From the IMG/VR virus record IMGVR_UViG_3300028925_003694, positions 1 through 22,944 of that record: a stretch of 22,944 bases of DNA, one strand, 5' to 3'. Under the pieces are notes generated by a model. The model did no database searches. It had not been told where the DNA came from and was given only the letters and a program-made list of their open reading frames with translations. Position 1 is the stretch's first letter. The number at the start of each line of letters is the position of its first letter. Below are positions 16,909-20,725 of this stretch, one piece after another. The translations under genes and the position numbers were made by a program. Source of the stretch: a virus.

Positions 16909-16916
16909 CAAAGGTA
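16909..16916 (-). promoter_or_regulatory. Candidate -7 box of the late promoter
   Basis: TACCTTTG on the minus strand fits the Bacteroidota -7 consensus TAnnTTTG and lies 21 bases before the ATG of the first late gene. No TTTG is present at the -33 position; an A-tract (complement of 16921-16937) occupies it, so a phage activator may be needed. This is the only candidate in the divergent gap for driving the whole minus-strand block. Confidence 0.45.
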
Positions 16917-16965
16917 TACAATTTTTTTTATTTTTTTGTGAGGGAGTGATACTATATGCCTAAAT

Positions 16966-17001
16966 CCCCATCCCCTTTCAAAAACTTTGGACACCCTCCC
17001 C
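16966..17001 (-). other. G-run cluster in divergent region (possible G-quadruplex)
   Basis: The minus strand has four G-runs (complements of 16998-17001, 16994-16996, 16972-16975 and 16966-16969) within 36 bases of very AT-rich DNA. The two inner runs are separated by 18 bases, in which AAAACT can also pair with AGTTTT just outside. It lies upstream of the late genes and could act on late transcription. A quadruplex with such a long central loop is possible but unproven. Confidence 0.3.
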
Positions 17002-17010
17002 TAGTTTTCC

Positions 17011-17028
17011 TTTTACTATTTACAATAA
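17011..17028 (+). promoter_or_regulatory. Early cassette promoter-like block (copy 1)
   Basis: TTTTACTATTTACAATAA followed by CTATTAATTAATAC and an ATG at 17054. It is a close copy of the block that precedes most small plus-strand genes here. It lacks the host TAnnTTTG signature, suggesting recognition by another polymerase or factor. Confidence 0.45.
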
Positions 17029-17053
17029 CTATTAATTAATACATACATATACT

Positions 17054-17185
17054 ATGCTAACTATTATCATTACTACTATTATTGCTTACCTACTATTTAC
17101 ATATGGCTCATTCGACACTACTAAGTGTAAGAAAGATGTCAACAATGTAATCAATAAGTATAAAAACAGGAACAGACCATTCTAA
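17054..17185 (+). CDS. Tiny membrane protein (43 residues)
   Basis: Read by eye: it starts MLTIIITTIIAYLLFTYGSF and ends KYKNRNRPF. One N-terminal membrane segment (residues 2-17) is followed by a basic, cytoplasm-type tail with a single Cys. It is the first plus-strand gene, placed correctly behind a promoter-like block and followed by a hairpin terminator at 17199-17220, which supports it as a real monocistronic unit. Tiny early membrane proteins of phages often act on the host envelope or superinfection, but nothing specific can be said. Confidence 0.5.
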   Translation: MLTIIITTIIAYLLFTYGSFDTTKCKKDVNNVINKYKNRNRPF

Positions 17186-17198
17186 TACTATACAAGTT

Positions 17199-17220
17199 GA
17201 GACTATATGTCTCTTCTTTT
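17199..17220 (+). terminator. Intrinsic terminator after the 43-residue gene
   Basis: GAGAC, loop TATAT, GTCTC, then TTCTTTTT. The stem is only 5 bp but perfect and sits 14 bases after the stop codon. The T-run is followed by ACTAATA, a weak form of the cassette block. Confidence 0.55.
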
Positions 17221-17260
17221 TACTAATATCTGTGAAAAATGTATAGTTATGGCGGATATA

Positions 17261-17323
17261 AGTGTTAGTGTGATACAGTCTAATGGACTATATCTAACTA
17301 CTATAATAGGTTATACTAACACT
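17261..17323 (+). ncRNA. Compact three-way-junction RNA candidate (element 1)
   Basis: AGTGTTAGT (17261-17269) pairs perfectly with ACTAACACT (17315-17323). Inside, GATA-c-AGTC/GACT-a-TATC (17272-17294) makes a hairpin with loop TAATG. TAACTA with TA-g-GTTA (17295-17313) makes a second hairpin with no linker between them. Only three bases are unpaired at the junction. No coding potential and no U-tract directly after. I know no named family with these features. Confidence 0.45.
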
Positions 17324-17612
17324 ATTAATATATAAACTATTGATTATCAATCATTTATTAAACATTAACACTATAATAGGTATTATATATAACTATTTAA
17401 TGTATTTAGATGATTAACAAGTAATACATATAATTAGGTGCGAAGTTATACATTTTAATTGACATTGTCAAGTCCTTTAACTGTTTTATTCAATAATACA
17501 TAACATACTAAGTATTTAGTTGATCAAACAACATAGGTGCTTGTCCCCTTATGTTAGCAGATTTACATATACTCCTTATATTATGTTTACAAAAGAGTAT
17601 ACATATACTATG

Positions 17613-17633
17613 TTTTACTATTAATAATAATAA
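17613..17633 (+). promoter_or_regulatory. Early cassette promoter-like block (copy 2)
   Basis: TTTTACTATTAATAATAATAA upstream of the ATG at 17655. It is a looser match to the repeated block: the TTTTACTATT half is kept and the rest is an AAT repeat. Confidence 0.35.
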
Positions 17634-17654
17634 TAACTAAAACATAATAAAGAT

Positions 17655-17804
17655 ATGTATGAATTTGAAATGAATGACATTAAAGACATGCTTGCAGAAG
17701 AGCAAGCTAATGAAATGCTACAACAACAAGAAGATAGAGGTGATGATAAATGCCACTGCAATAACTGCTGTGAAAAAGAATCAAAACATCCTGACTGTGA
17801 ATAA
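17655..17804 (+). CDS. Tiny cysteine-cluster protein (49 residues)
   Basis: Read by eye: MYEFEMNDIKDMLAEEQANE, then an acidic/Gln helix and a C-terminal cluster CHCNNCCEKESKHPDC with five Cys and two His in 16 residues. The cluster could bind one metal ion. It sits behind a promoter-like block with an A-rich leader (ACTAAAACATAATAAAGAT) and ends 6 bases before a strong terminator, so it looks like an independent small gene. Function unknown; a metal-binding adaptor or host-factor inhibitor would fit its size. Confidence 0.5.
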   Translation: MYEFEMNDIKDMLAEEQANEMLQQQEDRGDDKCHCNNCCEKESKHPDCE

Positions 17805-17810
17805 GACAGT

Positions 17811-17838
17811 AGGTCGGAGCTAACGCTCCTTCCTTTTT
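17811..17838 (+). terminator. TAAC-loop terminator (copy 1)
   Basis: AGG-tc-GGAGC, loop TAAC, GCTCC-tt-CCT, then TTTTT. A 2x2 internal mismatch splits the stem. The same design recurs at 18573 and 19066. It follows the 49-residue gene by six bases. Confidence 0.75.
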
Positions 17839-17950
17839 AAACTGCTCGCAAATATGTTCTACGAACTGCTCGCTACTCTCTCATCAATACAGTGTTCGTT
17901 TCACTCACGTATTTAATATCAATCTAATTGCTCTGCATATATCTATACTA
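17839..17950 (+). other. Non-coding spacer with AACTGCTCGC direct repeat
   Basis: AACTGCTCGC occurs at 17840-17849 and again at 17864-17873, 24 bases apart. The rest of the stretch is less AT-rich than its surroundings and has no ORF of interest. I see no promoter block until 17951. Confidence 0.35.
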
Positions 17951-17986
17951 TTCTTTACTATTTATAATAGATAAGTATCTATGTAT
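17951..17986 (+). promoter_or_regulatory. Early cassette block (copy 3) with adjoining palindrome
   Basis: TTCTTTACTATTTATAATAG (17951-17970) matches the repeated block. It leads straight into the palindrome ATAGATA-AG-TATCTAT (17968-17983 region), which could be an operator or the 5' hairpin of a transcript. The first element downstream is RNA candidate 2 at 17996, not a gene. Confidence 0.4.
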
Positions 17987-17995
17987 ACTATCAAA

Positions 17996-18047
17996 GGTAG
18001 TCTCTTTGACCTTAATAAAGAGTAGGCTGATATCCTAGCACACTATC
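17996..18047 (+). ncRNA. Three-way-junction RNA candidate (element 2)
   Basis: GGTAGT (17996-18001) pairs with ACTATC (18042-18047) with one G-U. Directly inside are CTCTTT/AAAGAG (18002-18022, 9-base loop) and TAGG/CCTA (18023-18037). The two inner hairpins abut with no linker, as in element 1. It lies between a cassette block and a strong terminator (18051-18075), so a free RNA of about 100 bases is plausible; it could also be just the leader of the 130-residue gene's upstream unit. The helices are short. Confidence 0.4.
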
Positions 18048-18050
18048 AAT

Positions 18051-18075
18051 GAGAGCCTAACGGCTCTCTTTTTTT
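18051..18075 (+). terminator. TAAC-loop terminator (copy 2)
   Basis: GAGAGCC, loop TAAC, GGCTCTC, then seven T. Perfect 7-bp stem. The T-run is immediately followed by ACTATTATATATAA, the next promoter-like block. Confidence 0.8.
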
Positions 18076-18089
18076 ACTATTATATATAA
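18069..18089 (+). promoter_or_regulatory. Early cassette promoter-like block (copy 4)
   Basis: The T7 run of the terminator plus ACTATTATATATAA forms the block; GTATTAATTAAACTTTATATA then leads to the ATG at 18111. The downstream GTATTAATTAAAC is shared with the copy at 18730. Confidence 0.5.
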
Positions 18090-18110
18090 GTATTAATTAA
18101 ACTTTATATA

Positions 18111-18503
18111 ATGGGAACAATAGAAACCACTGACATCGATTGCCAATGCGGCAACACAACAGGCTTTCAATTAAGCCACAATGTATCAGAGTGCACACAA
18201 TGTACTACATTAATCACGATGGATACACCTACATATCATACAAGGTATGTAAAACCTTTAGCAATGATAGCTAAAGAACAAGCATTTGAAAATATGTGCA
18301 TCTCAACCCTTCAAGATAAGCTTGATGAATGGGATGTACAAACTCACGATGCTTGGCTAGAAGAACAATTAGAAAGTATGTATAGGCGTGATAAAGCAGG
18401 TCAAGACGCTTGTGCTGTAATGGGTTCATTCGATAAGAATGGAGATATAGCTGACTGGTCTACATGCTTTGAAGTTGACTGTATAGATGACATACCATGG
18501 TAG
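18111..18503 (+). CDS. Zinc-ribbon-like early protein, unrecognised
   Basis: 130 residues, acidic. The N-terminus carries Cys11 and Cys13 (DCQCGN) and Cys28 and Cys31 (SECTQC), a CxC...CxxC set that would make a small zinc ribbon. A helical middle follows (LDEWDVQTHDAWLEEQLESM), with a Cys/Asp/Trp-rich end (WSTCFEVDCIDDIPW). It is a single-gene unit with its own promoter-like block and a terminator 69 bases after the stop. The ribbon suggests interaction with nucleic acid or a polymerase, but nothing more specific is visible. Confidence 0.6.
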   Translation: MGTIETTDIDCQCGNTTGFQLSHNVSECTQCTTLITMDTPTYHTRYVKPLAMIAKEQAFENMCISTLQDKLDEWDVQTHDAWLEEQLESMYRRDKAGQDACAVMGSFDKNGDIADWSTCFEVDCIDDIPW

Positions 18504-18572
18504 TTAATATCATTAAACTATGTTATAAGTCTATAAATGTAATCAATAAGTTATACTTCTACAACTACTAAC

Positions 18573-18599
18573 AGGTCGGGCTAACGCCCTTCCTTTTTT
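18573..18599 (+). terminator. TAAC-loop terminator (copy 3)
   Basis: AGG-tc-GGGC, loop TAAC, GCCC-tt-CCT, then six T. Compared with copies 1 and 4 the inner stem is changed on both sides (GGAGC/GCTCC to GGGC/GCCC) while pairing is kept, direct covariation evidence that the hairpin matters. Confidence 0.75.
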
Positions 18600-18612
18600 A
18601 CTATTTACAATA
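18594..18612 (+). promoter_or_regulatory. Early cassette block in front of RNA candidate 3
   Basis: TTTTTTACTATTTACAATA runs directly out of the terminator and ends where the closing stem of the RNA candidate begins at 18612. No gene lies between here and the next terminator-like T-run, so this block seems dedicated to an RNA. Confidence 0.5.
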
Positions 18613-18730
18613 GAATAGGTGTAACAATAAGCCCAACGGTAAGTGATTACCATCTAGAGTTGGTGTCGAACAAGTAGTGATGCTCCATAAGGGGAATGTG
18701 ACATCATTTAACCCGCTGCTTACCTATTCT
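18612..18730 (+). ncRNA. Structured small RNA candidate (element 3)
   Basis: AGAATAGGT (18612-18620) pairs perfectly with ACCTATTCT (18722-18730), and the 3' strand runs into TTTTT. Arm 2: CCAAC/GTTGG (18633-18637/18659-18663) encloses GGTAA-GTGA-TTACC (18638-18651), a GNRA-type tetraloop. Arm 3: AAGTAG/CTGCTT (18672-18677/18716-18721), TGATG/CATCA (18678-18682/18702-18706) and CTCC/GGGG (18683-18694). It has its own promoter-like block and end signal, with no ORF. The fold suggests a ligand-binding or protein-binding small RNA of about 120 bases; a leader riboswitch for the 84-residue gene is the alternative, because the T-run would then be a switchable terminator. I cannot match it to a known family. 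Confidence 0.55.
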
Positions 18731-18748
18731 TTTTACTATTTACTATAA
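18730..18748 (+). promoter_or_regulatory. Early cassette promoter-like block (copy 5)
   Basis: TTTTTACTATTTACTATAA starts inside the 3' T-run of RNA element 3 and is followed by GTATTAATTAAAC and an A-rich leader to the ATG at 18773. Confidence 0.5.
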
Positions 18749-18772
18749 GTATTAATTAAACTAAATAAAACT

Positions 18773-19027
18773 ATGGAAGAATATACAGGACATAATGGAT
18801 ACACTTTAAAAGAGTGTTTAAGTAAAACCTTATCAGAAGTGTACAGTAATCCTCAATACTATGAAGACCTGCACACAATGACAGGAAATTTACTACATAC
18901 AGTTGAAGATTTAGAAAACAAGATTTGTGATTTAACTACATTACTTGAGCATTATGAAAAAATAAATAATAAAAGAATAAGAAAAAATATTCTTGCTCAT
19001 AAAGACGAAATAGATAATATGTACTAA
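18773..19027 (+). CDS. Small helical early protein, unrecognised
   Basis: 84 residues (MEEYTGHNGYTLKECLSKTL ... KDEIDNMY). After a short N-terminal segment the sequence is one or two long amphipathic helices (VEDLENKICDLTTLLEHYEK) with heptad-like spacing, so dimerisation through a coiled coil is likely. A Lys/Arg/Asn-rich patch (NNKRIRKNILAHK) near the end could bind nucleic acid. It is a single-gene unit between a promoter-like block and a TAAC-loop terminator. No family recognised. Confidence 0.5.
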   Translation: MEEYTGHNGYTLKECLSKTLSEVYSNPQYYEDLHTMTGNLLHTVEDLENKICDLTTLLEHYEKINNKRIRKNILAHKDEIDNMY

Positions 19028-19065
19028 TGTATAATAGTAATTATCAACAACCTCATTAACCAATT

Positions 19066-19093
19066 AGGTCGGAGCTAACGCTCCTCCTTTTTT
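19066..19093 (+). terminator. TAAC-loop terminator (copy 4)
   Basis: AGG-tc-GGAGC, loop TAAC, GCTCC-t-CCT, then six T. Nearly identical to copy 1 and about 40 bases after the stop of the 84-residue gene. Confidence 0.75.
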
Positions 19094-19107
19094 ACTATTA
19101 ACTATAA
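19088..19107 (+). promoter_or_regulatory. Early cassette promoter-like block (copy 6)
   Basis: TTTTTTACTATTAACTATAA, one base different from the consensus, followed by a 34-base A-rich leader to the ATG at 19142. Confidence 0.5.
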
Positions 19108-19141
19108 CAATTAAACTAGTATAAATTAAATAATTAAAACT

Positions 19142-19468
19142 ATGGCTAAGAAAGCTAAGAAATCAGTAACAGGTAAACATGTAGTAACAGTAGCACCAAC
19201 TAAGAAAGCAACTAACTTTGCTGCTGGTGTATTTATCAAAGAAATTAAATTTGATAACGGTTCATCAGTAATAAAAGTAAACTTCAATGCACGTCAGTTC
19301 TGCAATTGGATGAAAGACAATGTTGATGACAAAGGTTATGTTAAGACAGATGTATGGAGCAACAAAGAAGGTAGTAAGTATACTCACAGTATGAGTCATA
19401 ATGACTACAATCCTCAGCAAGCAGCTAAAGCTGAACTAGAGCAAACTCTAGAAGCAATGCCATTCTAA
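19142..19468 (+). CDS. Early basic protein of a Bacteroidota-phage type, unknown function
   Basis: 108 residues. A Lys/Ala-rich N-terminal tail (MAKKAKKSVTGKHVVTVAPT) precedes a compact beta-rich core (GVFIKEIKFDNGSSVIKVNF, then MKDNVDDKGYVKTDVWSNKE). The end is acidic and finishes AMPF, faintly like the Pro-Phe tip of single-stranded-DNA-binding proteins. A lysine-rich tail plus small beta core fits an abundant nucleic-acid-binding protein, but this is inference. The stretch SHNDYNPQ shares DYNP with the 129-residue gene downstream. Its TAA overlaps the next ATG by one base (TAATG), so translation of the membrane protein is coupled to it. Confidence 0.55.
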   Translation: MAKKAKKSVTGKHVVTVAPTKKATNFAAGVFIKEIKFDNGSSVIKVNFNARQFCNWMKDNVDDKGYVKTDVWSNKEGSKYTHSMSHNDYNPQQAAKAELEQTLEAMPF

Positions 19469-19704
19469 TGAGCATACTAGCAATATCATTCTTCGCTGCC
19501 GTTGGTTATTATATCATAGTATATAAAGCCATCGGTAGGAGAAGGTTAGTTAAAACGCAGACATTTTGGGACATAGTATTCACATTACTACTACCAATAT
19601 TGTTCATTGGTACATTCAGTGGACTGGCAACAGCAGTGGTAGCAGGAGTATTATTCTCCCTATTCACAGCTATGACACCAGCACCTAGTGATGAAGACAT
19701 GTAA
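19468..19704 (+). CDS. Small three-helix membrane protein
   Basis: 78 residues. Hydrophobic segments at about 2-19 (SILAISFFAAVGYYIIVY), 34-50 (WDIVFTLLLPILFIGTF) and 52-69 (GLATAVVAGVLFSLFTAM), with a basic loop (GRRRLVK, 23-29) after the first and an acidic C-terminus (PAPSDEDM). The positive loop suggests that loop is cytoplasmic. A holin is possible from size, but the early-type location and coupling to the 108-residue gene argue for a host-membrane or superinfection role. Function unknown. Confidence 0.55.
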   Translation: MSILAISFFAAVGYYIIVYKAIGRRRLVKTQTFWDIVFTLLLPILFIGTFSGLATAVVAGVLFSLFTAMTPAPSDEDM

Positions 19705-19710
19705 TAAAGA

Positions 19711-19736
19711 GAAAGCGCTTAGTCGCTTCCTTTTTT
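19711..19736 (+). terminator. Intrinsic terminator with CTTAGT loop
   Basis: GAAAGCG, loop CTTAGT, CGCTTCC, then six T, 7 bases after the membrane-protein stop codon. The stem has one A-C mismatch. Its T-run is shared with the next promoter-like block. Confidence 0.7.
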
Positions 19737-19750
19737 ACTATTTACTATAA
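19731..19750 (+). promoter_or_regulatory. Early cassette promoter-like block (copy 7, consensus)
   Basis: TTTTTTACTATTTACTATAA, which I take as the consensus, followed 18 bases later by the ATG at 19769. The short distance limits where transcription can start to the A/T-rich bases just after the block. Confidence 0.5.
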
Positions 19751-19768
19751 TTAACTAATACTTTTATA

Positions 19769-20158
19769 ATGAAAAAAGAAACTTACGAAATCACTACAGA
19801 ATATCTTAATGATTTAAAAAAACTACTAGACTCTAAGTCTGGAAAAGTAACAAAATACCAGTTAGCTCATGCATCATTTAGAAAGAGATGTGCAGACTGG
19901 ATAATAACAGATGTAGATAATATGACTATCACGTACCTATCTGGTACACAAAGAACATTACCTACATATAATGAACTCATGAAAAGAGTTAAGATGTCTA
20001 ATGATGACTACAATCCTAAGAGAAGAAAGTATATCGCTAGGTATTGGAAAGTAATAAATGCTTTCAATAAGCATAGAGCAAGATTTAAAAATAAAAGAAA
20101 CACAATAGCTAATAGCCTTAGTCCTCAACAGATTAGAGCATTAGCTTCACAAATATAA
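19769..20158 (+). CDS. Basic early protein, unrecognised
   Basis: 129 residues, strongly basic. The N-terminal half is mixed (YEITTEYLNDLKKLLDSKSG, ADWIITDVDNMTITYLSGTQ) and the C-terminal half is helical and Arg/Lys-rich (YNPKRRKYIARYWKVINAFN, HRARFKNKRNTIANSL), so DNA or RNA binding is likely. NDDYNP repeats the DYNP of the 108-residue protein; the two genes share a 14-base identical run there (19401-19414 and 20004-20017). The structured non-coding stretch starts 3 bases after its stop codon. No family recognised. Confidence 0.55.
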   Translation: MKKETYEITTEYLNDLKKLLDSKSGKVTKYQLAHASFRKRCADWIITDVDNMTITYLSGTQRTLPTYNELMKRVKMSNDDYNPKRRKYIARYWKVINAFNKHRARFKNKRNTIANSLSPQQIRALASQI

Positions 20159-20161
20159 AAT

Positions 20162-20329
20162 AAAGAATAGTGAATACAAGTCTACACACTTGTCCTGGTA
20201 TGTCTGAAATAGGAAAGGCAACATAAAGTTAATGTGTATGTAGTTGTTGGATGCTCCCATTGCAGTAATGGATGGAGCGACACTAAAGTCATATAAAGAA
20301 AATAAATAAGGTTTGACTAACTATTCTTT
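20162..20329 (+). ncRNA. Structured small RNA candidate (element 4)
   Basis: AAAGAATAGT (20162-20171) pairs perfectly over 10 bp with ACTATTCTTT (20320-20329). Inside: ACAAGT/ACTTGT (20176-20193, loop CTACAC); CAACATA with TATG-ta-GTTG (20219-20225/20237-20246); and GCTCC-CATT/AATG-gat-GGAGC (20253-20278). No ORF. It begins right after the 129-residue gene, so it may be released from that mRNA or have a promoter inside the gene's end. The 3' T-run is short (TTTT). The 8-mer GATGCTCC also occurs in element 3. Confidence 0.5.
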
Positions 20330-20341
20330 TATATAATAGGT
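20320..20341 (+). promoter_or_regulatory. Promoter-like block between RNA elements 4 and 5
   Basis: ACTATTCTTTTATATAATAGG overlaps the 3' closing strand of element 4 and ends at the 5' stem of element 5. It is a looser match to the cassette block and contains TATAATAGGT, also present within the 12-mers at 17300 and 17370. Confidence 0.35.
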
Positions 20342-20342
20342 T

Positions 20343-20401
20343 GGGAGTAGGAGCGTGTGGCCACGGAAAGATAACTAAAATTTGCTGTTATTACTACTCC
20401 C
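20343..20401 (+). ncRNA. Structured small RNA or long terminator hairpin (element 5)
   Basis: GGGAGTAG (20343-20350) pairs with CTACTCCC (20394-20401), followed by TTCCTTTT. Inside are CGTG-TGGC-CACG (20353-20364) and GATAAC/GTTATT (20370-20375/20387-20392, one G-U pair). The 59-base length and branched interior are unlike the simple terminators nearby. Bases 20377-20390 are complementary to 20485-20497 in element 6. Confidence 0.45.
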
Positions 20402-20415
20402 TTCCTTTTCATAAA

Positions 20416-20534
20416 AGAGATGAGTGAATATATAAATAGTAGCCAAACAATGCCATGTGCGGTACTATTAAATAGTTAACGCGCTAACAGCAATTTTGCT
20501 GGTTGACGGTCCGATTCTGCTCATCTCTTTTTTT
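20416..20534 (+). ncRNA. Structured small RNA candidate with terminator tail (element 6)
   Basis: AGAGATGAG (20416-20424) pairs with CTCATCTCT (20520-20528), extendable by three A-T pairs, then seven T. Inside: AATAGTA-g-CC with GGTACTATT (about 20435-20469), and CAGCA/TGCTG around loop ATTT (20488-20501). GTTAAC (20475-20480) can pair either with GTTGAC (20502-20507) or partly with TAAC (20485-20488), two exclusive folds. It is followed at once by the leader of the 51-residue gene, so either a free RNA or a regulated leader terminator is possible. Confidence 0.5.
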
Positions 20535-20554
20535 ACTAACTAAAAACTAAAACT

Positions 20555-20710
20555 ATGGAAACAAACGAATTAACTGCAAAAGAAAAAGAAATGCTTTTAG
20601 GATTAGTAACACAAGCAATAGAGGAAATTGGATTAGGAGAAATGGAGTATCTAAAACCTTTACAAAAGATAGAGCAAAAGCTAATGAATATACTAGAAAT
20701 AAATTATTAA
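20555..20710 (+). CDS. Small helical protein (51 residues)
   Basis: Read by eye: METNELTAKEKEMLLGLVTQ, then AIEEIGLGEMEYLKPLQKIE, ending LMNILEINY. It is predicted as two amphipathic helices, acidic overall. The leader ACTAACTAAAAACTAAAACT is A-rich as in other genes here. It follows the terminator-like end of RNA element 6 and is the first gene of the more tightly packed right-hand set. Function unknown. Confidence 0.5.
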   Translation: METNELTAKEKEMLLGLVTQAIEEIGLGEMEYLKPLQKIEQKLMNILEINY

Positions 20711-20725
20711 TTAAACTTAAACAAA

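Larger units (their letters stand above)
17186..17654 (+). other. Gene-free stretch with RNA fold, palindromes and repeats
   Basis: No ORF of plausible length is present. It holds a terminator (17199-17220), a three-way-junction RNA candidate (17261-17323), and an identical 12-mer ACTATAATAGGT at 17300 and 17370. It also has three TTGA...TCAA palindromes (17340-17350, 17459-17471, 17520-17527) and a bulged hairpin at 17530-17555. TATACTC pairs with GAGTATA across 17571-17601. Such density of inverted repeats in AT-rich DNA could mark an origin, an operator cluster or more RNA elements. Confidence 0.4.

Noticed and set aside
16888-18110. CRISPR array
   Set aside because: Repeats found are short (8-12 bases), irregularly spaced and mostly palindromic; there are no equal-length spacers.
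18612-18730. Known riboswitch class
   Set aside because: I compared the loops with common riboswitch cores from memory and saw no decisive conserved core, so no class is claimed.
19468-19704. Holin
   Set aside because: Size and membrane segments would allow it, but it is in an early-type region, not next to a lysis enzyme, and coupled to a nucleic-acid-type gene.
20315-20336. Sigma70-like promoter TTGACT...TATAAT
   Set aside because: The spacing is only 13 bases and sigma70-type spacing is not the rule in Bacteroidota; kept only as a loose cassette block.
20416-20530. Possible tRNA (GGTCCGATTC near 20508 resembles a T-loop)
   Set aside because: The outer 9-bp stem is too long, no D-arm with GG, no anticodon arm in place, T-stem poorly paired and no CCA end.
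20159-20554. Retron or group II intron RNA
   Set aside because: No reverse transcriptase gene anywhere in the window and no conserved msr/msd or intron domain V features; the folds are three separate closed units.
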